Notes under the pieces: model-generated | Database searches by the model: none | What the model was told of the DNA's origin: nothing | What the model saw: the letters and a program-made list of their open reading frames with translations, nothing else | From: Verrucomicrobiaceae bacterium | GTDB taxonomy: Bacteria; Verrucomicrobiota; Verrucomicrobiia; Verrucomicrobiales; Verrucomicrobiaceae | Assembly (NCBI GenBank): GCA_947466075.1 | Contig: CANIBP010000003.1 | Span: forward strand, 1 to 64,000 | Length of the DNA stretch: 64,000 bases | Direction of reading: 5' to 3' | Shown: positions 45,993 through 55,659 of the stretch, one piece after another | Layout: each line of letters begins with the position of its first letter | How positions within the stretch are numbered: the stretch's first letter is position 1 | Made by a program: the position numbers and the translations under genes

Positions 45993-47073
45993 GCTTGTGG
46001 AAGGCATAGCCCAGCGCTGCAGTGGCAGGAATGGTCATGATCCAGGCCCAGATGATGCGCTCCACCAGCGACCAGCGGACGGAGTTCCAACGCTTCGCCG
46101 CACCGACACCCATGATGCTGGTGGTGATCGTGTGCGTGGTGCTCACCGGCATGCCCATGTAGCCGGTGACCGCCAAAATCGTCGCTGCGGTCGTTTCAGC
46201 AGCGAAGCCATGCACGGGTTTCATTTTGACCATCTTGTGGCCCAGAGTCTTGATGATGCGCCAGCCGCCCGCGTAGGTGCCTGCGGCCATCGTGAAAGCG
46301 CAGCTCAAGACGATCCAGAGGGGGATCGAGGCCGACTTGTCCGGAATTTTCAGGAAACTCAGCCACTCCGGCAAACCATTTAGATCACCGGCCTGCGTGG
46401 CAGCAAACAGCGTCAGCATGACCACGCCCATCGTCTTCTGCGCATCCGCCATGCCGTGACCGAAACCCATGTAGCCAGCGCTGACGATCTGGAGCTTGCC
46501 AAACACCGTGTTCACCTTGTGCGGACGCCAGTTGCGGATGAGCCAGAACAAGAAACCCATGAACAGAAAGCCCACCACCAGCCCGAGCATTGGCGAGGTG
46601 ATCATCGGCAGTACCACTTTGTGGTAAATGCCCTCCATGCTCTCCTTGCCAGTCACTTTGTCGATCTTCACCCGTGACCAGATGAGCACCTTCCAATTGC
46701 CGTTCGAAGCCCCCAAGCTCGCACCGATCAGTCCGCCGACGAGTGCATGGGTGGAGCTGGAAGGCATGCCAAACCACCAGGTAAGCAGATTCCAGATGAT
46801 GCCGGCCAGCATCGCGCAAAATACGGTCAGGGTTGTCACCGCGACGACCTTGTCATCCACGATTCCGCTGTGGATCGTCTTCGCCACGGCTTGGCCAAAG
46901 AACGCGCCGACGAGGTTCATGCTGGCCGCGAGAAGCAGCGCCTGGCGTGGCGTGAGCACCTTGGTTGACACGACGGTGGCGATGGCGTTCGCCGTGTCGT
47001 GAAAGCCGTTGATGTACTCGAAGGCATACACCACGAGCAGAACGACGAGGAGCAGGAACAGCGCGGTGGTCAT
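45973..47073 (-). CDS. pit: Low-affinity inorganic phosphate transporter (Pit family)
   Basis: This 366-residue inner-membrane permease has the PiT signature NGFHDTANAIATVVSTKVL near the N-terminus. A second copy-like segment, GMPSSSTHALVGGLIGASLG, appears in the middle, and GMPVSTTHTITTSIMGVGA appears near the end. About ten membrane segments are visible. It is transcribed after the DUF47 (PhoU-like) gene with a 19-base gap, a very common pairing. It probably moves phosphate as a metal-phosphate complex. Confidence 0.95.
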   Translation of the reverse strand: MTTALFLLLVVLLVVYAFEYINGFHDTANAIATVVSTKVLTPRQALLLAASMNLVGAFFGQAVAKTIHSGIVDDKVVAVTTLTVFCAMLAGIIWNLLTWWFGMPSSSTHALVGGLIGASLGASNGNWKVLIWSRVKIDKVTGKESMEGIYHKVVLPMITSPMLGLVVGFLFMGFLFWLIRNWRPHKVNTVFGKLQIVSAGYMGFGHGMADAQKTMGVVMLTLFAATQAGDLNGLPEWLSFLKIPDKSASIPLWIVLSCAFTMAAGTYAGGWRIIKTLGHKMVKMKPVHGFAAETTAATILAVTGYMGMPVSTTHTITTSIMGVGAAKRWNSVRWSLVERIIWAWIMTIPATAALGYAFHKLIAASQ

Positions 47074-47092
47074 GGATCGCGGTGGCTGCGGC

Positions 47093-47725
47093 TCAGGAGT
47101 TTTTCAGGACGATGAGAGCGACGACATTGCCCGCGTCACGGCAGCGATCGACGACTTTTTCCATGAGATCGTAGAGGTCTTTTAGGATGACCACCTGGAC
47201 TGCGTCTTTTTCACCGGTGTACAGTTCGCGGAGGCAGTTCAAGATCAACTTGTCGGCATCGCCCTCAACCTGCTGAATCTTGTCATTCAGATCCTTCACC
47301 CGCTCCAGATGCAGTTTCTTGCGCAGCTCCGTGACCATCGTGAGAACGATGTCAGCGGCGGTGTCCATCAGTTTGACCTGCTGAGAGAAATCCACTTTGC
47401 CCAAGCGCTCACGGCTGATCAGGATGCGTTCGGCGATCTTTTCGACCGTCTTGGGGATTTTATAGAGGGCATTTGCCAGCGCTTCGATGTCCTCCCGGTC
47501 CAATTCGGTGACAAAGCTGCGGCACAACGCCTCGTTGATCTGCTGAGTGATTTTTTTGTCCTCACGGCGTGAGGCGGCGAAAGCGTCGATGTTTTGCGTG
47601 GAACCCGCAGGCTGGGAGAGCAACGGGTGCAGGGCTAGGACGCTCTGCCGTGCCTGACTGGCGCTGGCTTCCAGCAGGTCATAAAACACGTCCGTTTTGC
47701 CGAAGATTTTTTGGAAGGAGATCAT
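47093..47725 (-). CDS. DUF47 (PhoU-like) phosphate transport regulator
   Basis: The ATG at 47725 gives 210 residues starting MISFQKIFGKTDVFYDLLEA. Upstream in-frame codons look non-coding. The protein is all-helical with TALYKI/ALANALYKIPKTVEKIAE-type helices, a pattern of acidic residues, and KLILNCLRELYTGEKDAVQV. Members accompany Pit transporters and are thought to regulate or assist them. Here the pit gene follows 19 bases later. Confidence 0.92.
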   Translation of the reverse strand: MISFQKIFGKTDVFYDLLEASASQARQSVLALHPLLSQPAGSTQNIDAFAASRREDKKITQQINEALCRSFVTELDREDIEALANALYKIPKTVEKIAERILISRERLGKVDFSQQVKLMDTAADIVLTMVTELRKKLHLERVKDLNDKIQQVEGDADKLILNCLRELYTGEKDAVQVVILKDLYDLMEKVVDRCRDAGNVVALIVLKNS

Positions 47726-47854
47726 GCGAGGAAATCCGCCGGAAGTGACGGGCGTGGCAGTTAGAGCGAGCGGGGCCGGTGCTGTCAAGGCATGTGGCTT
47801 AGCCTGAAGTGACGAAACAGTCACAACACGGCCCCGATGCTGATGCGTGAGCAC

Positions 47855-47885
47855 AAAAAACCGCCAGCGGCAGAACCACTGGCGG
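47855..47885 (-). terminator. Rho-independent terminator for glnB
   Basis: Read on the minus strand, a perfect 7-bp stem (CCGCCAG/CTGGCGG) with an 11-base loop is followed directly by six T residues. It lies 34 bases after the glnB stop and before the DUF47-pit unit. It therefore separates the two transcripts. Confidence 0.85.
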
Positions 47886-47919
47886 CTTGTTTGAAGTTTA
47901 CGGTTTTGGGGTGGGAAAA

Positions 47920-48279
<360 letters not shown>

Positions 48280-48473
48280 TTAGAAGTGTGGTTTCACAAA
48301 TTGCAACGATCAGAACCGTGGGAAGGTAAATTTTCCTGGTCCAACCTTTTGCAAAACGATGATAAAGCCGGAAGCGTGCCAACTTCTGGCGCGATTTCGT
48401 CCGCGTGATAAAAAGGCCGCAAGCCGCTGGAGTGCTGCGTTGCAAATCGCTGCCCGGTGGCTTACCTCGGCCC

Positions 48474-49388
48474 ATGCTCCGCTCCGCCGCCCTTCTGGCT
48501 TCAACGCTTCTTTGTCTCCCCTGCCCTGCTCCTGCCCAGGATGCGCCAGTGGAATTGAAGCTACATTGGGAACCCGGCCAGACCTACATTCAAGAGTCAG
48601 ACACCGACACGACCAATTTTCTCACCGCCCTCGGCAAAACCAGCGACCAGAAGCTCAAGCTGCATCAAACCACCAGCATCTCGGTGCAAAAAACAGCCCA
48701 AGGCCAGACCGAGGCCAAGGTGATGATCGAATCGCTGCTCGGCGAAATGAATTACGAGGGCAAAAGCTATGTGTTCGACTCCAAGAACCCCGGTTCCTCC
48801 GATCCTCGGCTTCAGCAAACCCTCGGCGCTGCAGCGGGTAAAGGCTTCAGCCTCGTTTACGATGACAAGGATGCCTTCATTGATGCCAAGGACACCGGCT
48901 CGATGGTCACCGGCGGTGCTGAGCCAGACTTCACCTCCATCGCCAACGCCCGCCAGCTTGCCACGCTCTATCGCCGCTCTCTTGAAATGGGATTGCCCAA
49001 AATCCCCGTGCGCCCCGGCGACAAATGGATCTCCGATGAAATCGTCCCCTTTCCTCAGGCCGGGACGGTGCAGGTGAAGCTCAACGCCAAATTCGACGGC
49101 ATCGTCGATCGCGAAGGCCACCGCCAGGCCCAGATCGCCTTTGAAGGCACCATGAAAACCCAGCGCGACAAAGACAGCACTGGCCGCGACCTCAATACTG
49201 ACCGCCTCGTTACCCTCGGTGACGACTCCAAGGTCAACGGCCACGTCTTCTTCGACCTCGAACGCAAAACCATCTCTCTCGCCGTCTTCTCCGCCACCAT
49301 CCAGCTCAAGGTCGAGGGCAAACCCATGCCCGTGCGCCAGCAGGTCACGACACGTCTCGTCTCGATGAAACCAACGAGCCCGCCGTGA
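48474..49388 (+). CDS. DUF6263-like secreted protein
   Basis: The ATG at 48474 gives 304 residues with a signal peptide (SAALLASTLLCLPCPAPAQ). The body is beta-rich: LKLHWEPGQTYIQESDTDT, LEMGLPKIPVRPGDKWISDE, VTLGDDSKVNGHVFFDLERK. This corresponds to the DUF6263 pattern, whose function is unknown. It starts about 206 bases from divergent glnB. It ends 3 bases before the outer-membrane gene, so the two are likely co-expressed. Confidence 0.75.
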   Translation: MLRSAALLASTLLCLPCPAPAQDAPVELKLHWEPGQTYIQESDTDTTNFLTALGKTSDQKLKLHQTTSISVQKTAQGQTEAKVMIESLLGEMNYEGKSYVFDSKNPGSSDPRLQQTLGAAAGKGFSLVYDDKDAFIDAKDTGSMVTGGAEPDFTSIANARQLATLYRRSLEMGLPKIPVRPGDKWISDEIVPFPQAGTVQVKLNAKFDGIVDREGHRQAQIAFEGTMKTQRDKDSTGRDLNTDRLVTLGDDSKVNGHVFFDLERKTISLAVFSATIQLKVEGKPMPVRQQVTTRLVSMKPTSPP

Positions 49389-49391
49389 GAA

Positions 49392-50774
49392 ATGACCTCC
49401 ATCGGATTCCAAACACTAAGAGACGCATCACGCCTTTTAATCGCGGCCTTCGCGTCCGTGGCCGTTGTTCAGGCCGCTGGCGCTGACGCCGCCTTCAAGC
49501 CCGCCGTCACGCGCAGCGCCGCTGCCAATCGCATAGCGGAAAAACCGGACTATGTGCATGCCTTCAGCAGCAGTGCTGACTGGCTGGAGATCGGTTTGGA
49601 ATCGCGCACGCGTTATGAAATGCGCGCCAATGACTACACCTTTGGCCTGCTTTCCGACGATGCGCTCGTCACGCGCAACCTGCTCTACCTCGGCGTGAAA
49701 AAGGCACTCGATCCGCTGCGCCTCGCCTTCGAGCTTCAGGACTCCCGCCGCTTCTTTAGCGATCTCGGTGCCACGACCAATGTGGTGGACAAGCTGGAGC
49801 CGCTGCAGGCTTATGCGCAGTTGTATTTCAATGATGCTGTCGGTGATGCCCCACTCAGCATCAGCGTTGGCCGCATGGCCTTCGACTGGGCCGATCGCCG
49901 CCTCATCTCCCGCAACCGCAACCGCAACACCATCAGCGCCTTCGACGGCATCCGCCTGCGCATCGGCGACGAAAACGCACCGTGGGAGATCGACGCCATC
50001 GCGGTGCGGCCAGTGAACCGCAGCATTCAAAACCTCGACCAGTCCACCGACGACCTCATGCTCTACGGCATCGCCGGTTACTGGCGCGGCTGGTCGCCGC
50101 ATGTGGTCCTAGAACCCTACTGGCTCTGGCTCGATCAACGCGAGGCCGGCACCACCGCGCTGCGGCGGAATCTGCACACCTTCGGCCTGCATGCCTTCGG
50201 TCAATGGGGCCAGGGCAATGCGTGGGACTACGACCTCAGCCTCGCCGGCCAATGGGGCCAGTCCGGCGGCCTCACACATCGCGCCTTCGCCGGTCATGTC
50301 GAAGCCGGCCGCACCTGGACCACCGCGTGGAAGCCCCGCCTCGGTCTCTGGCTCAACTACGCCAGCGGCGACAGCAACCCCACCGACAGCAGCAACCAGC
50401 GCTTCGATCCGCTCTACGGCGCGACGTATTCGTTCTATGGCTTCAGCAGCTACTTTTCCTGGCAGAACATGATCAACCCCGCCGTGCGCTTCAGCGTGCA
50501 GCCCACCAAAACCCTCAAGTGCGAGATCATCCACCGCGCCATCTGGCTCGCCGCCGACCGCGACTCCTGGGTCAAGTCTGGTCGCCGCGATGCCACCGGC
50601 AACAGCGGCAGCTTCGTCGGCCAGGAGTTCGATGCCCGCCTCGTCTGGCAGCTCCGCTCCAACTTCGACCTGGACTTCGCCTACGCCCACTTCTTCCCCG
50701 GCAACTTCGCCTCAGGCACCGGCGCCGCACCGCCCGGCAACTTCATGCAGCTCGCGGCCATCCTGCGGTTTTGA
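49392..50774 (+). CDS. Alginate-export-like outer-membrane beta-barrel
   Basis: This 460-residue protein has an export signal (LIAAFASVAVVQAAGADA). The barrel contains LEIGLESRTRYEMRANDY, DPLRLAFELQDSRRFFSD, GRMAFDWADRRLISRNRNRN and SAFDGIRLRIG. This is the AlgE/alginate_exp pattern. The terminal strand is MQLAAILRF. It probably forms an outer-membrane pore for an anionic polymer or another solute. No alginate synthesis genes are present here, so the substrate is open. It is convergent with the restriction gene. Confidence 0.88.
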   Translation: MTSIGFQTLRDASRLLIAAFASVAVVQAAGADAAFKPAVTRSAAANRIAEKPDYVHAFSSSADWLEIGLESRTRYEMRANDYTFGLLSDDALVTRNLLYLGVKKALDPLRLAFELQDSRRFFSDLGATTNVVDKLEPLQAYAQLYFNDAVGDAPLSISVGRMAFDWADRRLISRNRNRNTISAFDGIRLRIGDENAPWEIDAIAVRPVNRSIQNLDQSTDDLMLYGIAGYWRGWSPHVVLEPYWLWLDQREAGTTALRRNLHTFGLHAFGQWGQGNAWDYDLSLAGQWGQSGGLTHRAFAGHVEAGRTWTTAWKPRLGLWLNYASGDSNPTDSSNQRFDPLYGATYSFYGFSSYFSWQNMINPAVRFSVQPTKTLKCEIIHRAIWLAADRDSWVKSGRRDATGNSGSFVGQEFDARLVWQLRSNFDLDFAYAHFFPGNFASGTGAAPPGNFMQLAAILRF

Positions 50775-50775
50775 T

Positions 50776-53463
50776 TCACGCCTGCGCCCGCTGCATCGCG
50801 TCTTGAATCCTCCCAAACTCGCCAGGCCCCTTCACCATTTCAAACAAGCACTTGCCGTTGCTCCGTTCCGCCCACAGCTTGCCGAGACGTTCTTTTTCAA
50901 CGGTGTCCGGGTTTCCGGCGAGATGCCCGCCTTTGTATTCCACCGCGAGCACTTTGCCGTTTTTGAGCTTCGCCACAAAGTCAGGGTAGAACTTGTCTGT
51001 GCTCGTCTGAATCCAGAACGACAGCTTGGGTTCACGCTCCAGATTCCGCACCCATGTCTCGACCCGTGCGTCGTGGGCGATGAGTTTTGCGCAGTCGATC
51101 TCCTCGCCATTCATCGCGCCGATCTCCTTATAGTAGTGGCGCGGCAGTTCGAGACCTTGGTATCGATCACCGACGGGATACTTGGTCGGATGGAAGGTGA
51201 ACACACTCGCCAGCGTCACATGCACCGCACCGGAGCCATCTCCGAAGAGCAGCGTCTCGTAGGTCTTCTTGCGGTTCTGTTTCTCCAGTTCGTTCACGCG
51301 GGCTGACACGGCACGGAAAAGCCGGTGACGATGCGCGGTCATTTGTTCCAGCGTGATGCCGCGCTTCTCCAGTTCTGAGATCACTCGCGTGAGCCAGATG
51401 CCGGTTTCAGCATCGGTCAGTCCGGCATGGGCAAAGGAGCGGTCGATCTCGTTCACCAGCTTCGCCACGGGCCATGCGGCAGTCGTTTGCAGCAGTTCCA
51501 TCTGGCGGTCCGCCGCGACGAGGAAGCGCTGTTGCAGCTTCTCCTTCTTCGTCTCCTCGTTCTTGTCGATGTCGATCACGATGCCGTGATTCGTGTTCGG
51601 AATCACAAAGCTTGGCAGATCGGCATCGCACTTCGAGAGCGTCCAGTGATTGTGTTCGATGATGTCGTCTTCCTCGAACTGATGGAAGAACTCGCCTTGT
51701 TTCAGAGCAAGCACTGGCACGCTAAACGTCACGCCGTCCAGCGCCGGGCAGCTCTTCGGCTTCGCCGCTGTCGGCGCACGGCCTGCGCGTTTATTAACCG
51801 CCGCACGCACGGCTTCCTTGGCCTTGTCGGTACCTGCCCAGTTCTCCATCGCAGTTTCTTGCTCCGGGGTGAGCGGCTGGTTGATCGTCAGTTCGCCAGT
51901 GCTCGCATTCCAGGTGACTGCATCGACGACAGCCACCGGCAGCGCCGCCTTCGGCTTGTCGGACAGCGTGGTCGTCACCGGTTTGTCAGGTATCGGAGAT
52001 TCCGCCTGCATGCCGGGAAGTTGTCCACGCTCGATGATGAGTTCCTCCGCGTCCTGACCCTCGAAGCCCGACGCGATGAGACCATCCTTTAGCGCCTTCG
52101 CCGCCTCATCGAATTTCGTCGAGGCGACAAACGCATAGGCATTGTTCAGATCATCGCGCTGCTTGCGCTTCGCCTTCGGCATTCGCAGGATGCGACCGAG
52201 AATCTGCTCCACGGCTTTGCTGCTGCTCATTTCGGCAACGGAGAAAAGCACATAGGCCCACGGGCAGTCCCAGCCTTCCTTGAGCGCCTGCACGGTGATG
52301 ATGAAGCGCACCGGGCATTCCTTCGTCATCACATTGATCTTGTTCAGGCCGGGGCGGTCGCCGGTATGCACGCAGATTTCGTTCTCAGGAATGCCAAACT
52401 CCTTCAGCTTCGCCTCCACGGTATCCACGGTGATACTCGCCTTGTCTTTATACTCCGGTTGCGCTTGCAGCAGCATGATCGGGCGAATGTGCTCGCCCGT
52501 CTGCGCTTCCTCTTGCAGTGCCTCCGTGCCCAGATGCTTCAGCAAACCAATCGCATCACCCAGGAGTGCATCCCATGGCTCTCGGTAGCGGAGATAAATC
52601 GGCAGCTTGATCATCTCCTCGGCTTTCAGCGCATAAGCAGAAACCGAGAAGAGCACGTTGCTCGGCGGGTTCTCGAACGTCTCGCCATCCTCCTTCACGA
52701 TTTCCGCTTTCAGATTCGGCGTGGCGGTCAGTTCCAGCACAGCGCTGGGATTGAGGCGGCGCAGCGTTTCAAAGGAGAGCGGTTGCCGCGCATTGTGCGC
52801 CTCGTCGATGATCACAAACGGCCGCCGCAGACGGAACAGATTCACCAGCGATTGCTGGAAATGCCCCTCCGGCTCGCGCTCGATCACCTCCAGCAAATCG
52901 GCGGGCAGGTTCTCGAAGTGGCTCATCAACTCGCCGTTGTTTTTATAGACATTCAGCGCGCTCATGTCCTTCCGGCGGAAGGCCTGCATCGTTGCCACTA
53001 CGATGACCGTGTGGCTGTCCAGCAGCGCGCGCTTCATCCGCGTCGCCTCTTCAATGTCCAGCACGGCCACATGGCCGAGGTTCGTGTCCAGGGTCTGCCG
53101 ATACGGATCGGCGCTGTCCTTGAGACGGGCGAGCGTCTGCGAGCGGATCGTGTCACTCGGCACCAGCCAGAGGATCAGTGCGCGGTCTTGCTGAAGCAGG
53201 TCCTTCACGCCGAGGCTCACCGCTTCGCACGCCACCAGCGTCTTGCCACCGCCCGTGGGAATGCGCAGGCACACATACGGGATGCCCGGCACTTGCTTCA
53301 CCGGTGCGTAAGGCCGCCCTTGCCCCTCGTGAATCTCGCCGGTCACGGACATGAAGGCCGTGGCTGAGGGAAAGCTGTCGTCCATCGCCTGTATCAGGCG
53401 GCACTTCTGGTAGTAGCGCCGCAGCCAGTGCAGCGAATGCTTCTGGTATTGCTTGGTTTCCAT
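50776..53463 (-). CDS. res: Type III restriction enzyme, Res subunit
   Basis: This 895-residue SF2 helicase-nuclease has a Walker A GGGKT at residues 71-75, a Walker B/DEAH box IIDEAHN, a LTATPN motif, and a late motif EQILGRILRMP. The C-terminal PD-(D/E)xK nuclease is visible as FYPDFVAKLKNGKVLAVEYK. With Mod it cuts DNA at distant unmethylated sites after ATP-dependent movement. Length is within the usual range. It starts right after the mod stop codon, so both subunits come from one transcript. Confidence 0.95.
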   Translation of the reverse strand: METKQYQKHSLHWLRRYYQKCRLIQAMDDSFPSATAFMSVTGEIHEGQGRPYAPVKQVPGIPYVCLRIPTGGGKTLVACEAVSLGVKDLLQQDRALILWLVPSDTIRSQTLARLKDSADPYRQTLDTNLGHVAVLDIEEATRMKRALLDSHTVIVVATMQAFRRKDMSALNVYKNNGELMSHFENLPADLLEVIEREPEGHFQQSLVNLFRLRRPFVIIDEAHNARQPLSFETLRRLNPSAVLELTATPNLKAEIVKEDGETFENPPSNVLFSVSAYALKAEEMIKLPIYLRYREPWDALLGDAIGLLKHLGTEALQEEAQTGEHIRPIMLLQAQPEYKDKASITVDTVEAKLKEFGIPENEICVHTGDRPGLNKINVMTKECPVRFIITVQALKEGWDCPWAYVLFSVAEMSSSKAVEQILGRILRMPKAKRKQRDDLNNAYAFVASTKFDEAAKALKDGLIASGFEGQDAEELIIERGQLPGMQAESPIPDKPVTTTLSDKPKAALPVAVVDAVTWNASTGELTINQPLTPEQETAMENWAGTDKAKEAVRAAVNKRAGRAPTAAKPKSCPALDGVTFSVPVLALKQGEFFHQFEEDDIIEHNHWTLSKCDADLPSFVIPNTNHGIVIDIDKNEETKKEKLQQRFLVAADRQMELLQTTAAWPVAKLVNEIDRSFAHAGLTDAETGIWLTRVISELEKRGITLEQMTAHRHRLFRAVSARVNELEKQNRKKTYETLLFGDGSGAVHVTLASVFTFHPTKYPVGDRYQGLELPRHYYKEIGAMNGEEIDCAKLIAHDARVETWVRNLEREPKLSFWIQTSTDKFYPDFVAKLKNGKVLAVEYKGGHLAGNPDTVEKERLGKLWAERSNGKCLFEMVKGPGEFGRIQDAMQRAQA

Positions 53464-55161
53464 TCAGCGGGTGCGGATCGCGTAAGGGGTTTGTTTGAAG
53501 GTGATGCCCTCGCGCTCCAATCGCGCCTTGCTGAATCGGCAACCAGCAGCAAAGACCACCTTCGGCCCGTCATGAGTGGGTAGATGCTCCAGCATCGTGC
53601 TGGTGAGCACGTTGCCTCCGTCCACGCTCTTGTCCTTCAGGATGCCGTTGTAGAGCAGATAGACCGCACGGCCATGATGGATTCCCAGCAGCGGCGTCTT
53701 GGCCGAGATGCGTTCCTTGGGCAAAGGTTCGCCGGTCTCGGAGAAATAGACATGACGCGCGAGATCGGCGAAACGGACCTTGGACTCATTGATGCGACCG
53801 TGCTCGTCGAAGAGTTCATCGCCAAACCGCACATAACGGAAGCTGCCGCCGAGACCGGGCACTGATTCGCCTTTCGCATTAGTGTAGCCTTCCGCCACGC
53901 GCTTCACGCGTTCGCGGGTGATGTCCGGCGCGATCTTCTCATCCATCTCCACCAGGATGAAGCGGCGTGTTTCGAGAGGAGCGCGGACACTCTTGTCCGC
54001 TTCTTTCTTCGTCGCGGCTTCGCCGCCATTTTGATCCAGGCGGGCAGGAGTGCCCGCGCTCCCTTCCTGCGCCGCATTCATCTTCAGCACCGCATGGCCC
54101 GTCGTGCCGCTGCCGGCAAAGCTGTCGAGCACGAGATCGCCGGGTTTTGTCGCGATTTGCAGGATGCGCTCGATCAGGCGTGTGGGCTTTGGAGTGGCGA
54201 AAACTGCCTTTGAGTCATCCGTGGCAAAGATTTCCATCAAGTCGTATTTAGCTTGGCGGTTGTGGCCAGTTTCTTCTAAATCGATCCAGAGATTTGAAGG
54301 TGGAAGGCCTTCCATGTCGTGAAGGTAAGTTCTCCTTCTGATTCCTTTACCATTCTGAGTAAACCGGATTTCACCACTAGCGAACTTTTCGGCCAGGGTG
54401 TCTTTAGACCAGCGCCACCCATTCTTGGGTGGCTTAATTTTATGTCCTCTGGGACCAGTGATTTCATATTTGAGATTCTCGCGCGGATTTGGAGAATTGA
54501 GGGGATTCCCGTCAAACCACGGCCCCTTCTGGTCATTGTCAGGATTCTTGAAGTGGCTCCGTTTCGAGTCATCCATCAACCGGTTTGTGAGCCAGCCATT
54601 TTTTTTGGAATAAACAACGGTGTGGTTGTAGTCCGACGAGAATTGCTTGGCATCGTTGTTACTATTGTCTGACGATCTCCATGCAACAGAGCTGACGAAA
54701 CATGCACCGCTGAATATGTCGTCCATCAAATAACGAAGCGCATGTATCTCGTTGTCATCAAGGCTGACCCAGATGCTTCCATCCTCGCTCAAGAACTCTC
54801 TTAGCAGAGCCAGCCGGGGATACATCATGCAGAGCCAGCGGTCGTGGCGGTCGAGGGTTTCGCCTTCTTTGCCGACGGTCTCGCCGAGCCACTTCTGCAT
54901 AGCCGGGCTGTTGACGTTGTCGTTGTAAACCCAGCCTTCGTTGCCGGTGTTGTAAGGCGGATCAATGTAGATGCACTTCACCTTGCCCTTGTAGTAGGGG
55001 AGCAGGGCTTTGAGGGCGAGGAGGTTGTCGCCCTCCACAATGAGATTGCCGCTGCCGGGATCACCACAGCCGAGGTCCGGCACGTCCTTCAACAAATGGA
55101 ATGGCACATCGAGATGATGGTTGATGACGGCTTCCTTGCCGATCCAGTTCAGCGTCGGCAT
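53464..55161 (-). CDS. mod: Type III DNA methyltransferase, Mod subunit
   Basis: The ATG at 55161 gives 565 residues (MPTLNWIGKEAVINHHLDVP). The catalytic motif DPPY is at 67-70 and the SAM motif FAGSGTT at 348-354. That order marks a beta-class adenine methylase. The target recognition region between them, roughly 54250-54750, is visibly more AT-rich than both flanks. Residues 367-395 come from a palindromic element inserted in frame and have no counterpart in the usual Mod layout. Mod gives sequence specificity to Res. A small XRE regulator gene is divergent upstream. Confidence 0.93.
   Translation of the reverse strand: MPTLNWIGKEAVINHHLDVPFHLLKDVPDLGCGDPGSGNLIVEGDNLLALKALLPYYKGKVKCIYIDPPYNTGNEGWVYNDNVNSPAMQKWLGETVGKEGETLDRHDRWLCMMYPRLALLREFLSEDGSIWVSLDDNEIHALRYLMDDIFSGACFVSSVAWRSSDNSNNDAKQFSSDYNHTVVYSKKNGWLTNRLMDDSKRSHFKNPDNDQKGPWFDGNPLNSPNPRENLKYEITGPRGHKIKPPKNGWRWSKDTLAEKFASGEIRFTQNGKGIRRRTYLHDMEGLPPSNLWIDLEETGHNRQAKYDLMEIFATDDSKAVFATPKPTRLIERILQIATKPGDLVLDSFAGSGTTGHAVLKMNAAQEGSAGTPARLDQNGGEAATKKEADKSVRAPLETRRFILVEMDEKIAPDITRERVKRVAEGYTNAKGESVPGLGGSFRYVRFGDELFDEHGRINESKVRFADLARHVYFSETGEPLPKERISAKTPLLGIHHGRAVYLLYNGILKDKSVDGGNVLTSTMLEHLPTHDGPKVVFAAGCRFSKARLEREGITFKQTPYAIRTR
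53978..54062. repeat. Double-palindrome element inserted in frame in mod
   Basis: This 85-base unit is bounded by two 23-base inverted arms (53978-54000 and 54040-54062) that match at 20 of 23 positions. Each arm is itself a hairpin: GCGGACA-CTCT-TGTCCGC on the left and GCGGGCA-GGAG-TGCCCGC on the right. The middle 39 bases carry no palindrome. It is read through by mod as about 29 residues. It looks like a REP/BIME or Rickettsia-palindromic-element type repeat. Confidence 0.8.
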
Positions 55162-55350
55162 GCGTTCAGTTCCAAGCCTCCGCATTTGGCTCCCCGGCAC
55201 CGGCAACACGCATCCCTACGGCGGGGCCGTCAGGGTTGGGCGGGTTGCGGGAGACCGGGTGAGTCATGGGTGATGACTAAACCTGCATCATGGGTTCTCA
55301 CAACTGTGAAATGCCACGGATGAGCGGTTGGCCCTTCAATGGAGGTCATC

Positions 55351-55611
55351 GTGCCCAAACACCGAGCCATCGTCCTGAGCGAAAAACTGTGCGCCCACCT
55401 CGCACAGATCGCTCGTGAATGCCGCGAGGAGGAGGGGCTTTCCCAGAACAAGGAGGCCGAGGCTGGTTCGCTGAGCTGTCAGATGATCGGCTACGTCGAA
55501 AAGCAGATGCGCACGCCCTCCATCGACGTGTATTTCCGCATGGCCCATGGCATGGGCCGCAAGCTCTCCGACATGGTGGCCGAGGCGGAAAAGCGGGCGG
55601 GCATCAAGTGA
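55351..55611 (+). CDS. Small XRE-type helix-turn-helix regulator
   Basis: GGAGG at 55341-55345, 5 bases before the GTG at 55351, favours this start (86 residues); an ATG at 55339 would include the GGAGG in the coding region. The HTH_3 core is LAQIARECREEEGLSQ, SCQMIGYVEKQMRTPSIDV and YFRMAHGMGRKLSDM, a cro/C1-type fold. Its divergent placement beside mod-res suggests a controller of the restriction system, like C proteins (inference). The helix-2 region reads QNKEAEAGSLS, slightly off the usual consensus. Confidence 0.75.
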   Translation: MPKHRAIVLSEKLCAHLAQIARECREEEGLSQNKEAEAGSLSCQMIGYVEKQMRTPSIDVYFRMAHGMGRKLSDMVAEAEKRAGIK

Positions 55612-55634
55612 TGTCCGAATCAGCGTGAGTGAAA

Positions 55635-55659
55635 TGAAAGAACAACTAAGGCTCTTTCA
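55635..55659. terminator. Weak hairpin between convergent genes
   Basis: A 7-base inverted repeat (TGAAAGA/TCTTTCA, 11-base loop) lies between the XRE gene and the convergent fusion gene, overlapping the latter's stop codon. It is AT-rich with no strong T-run. Its position suggests a shared terminator, but support is slight. Confidence 0.3.

Noticed and set aside
47861..47885. Hairpin as a dispersed REP-type repeat
   Set aside because: On the minus strand it has a direct T6 tail just after glnB, so a terminator explains it better. No relation to the mod palindrome arms.
49982..50806. Arg/Pro/His-rich 274-codon frame across the porin gene
   Set aside because: It is the out-of-frame reading of the high-GC alginate-export-like gene, with no globular features.
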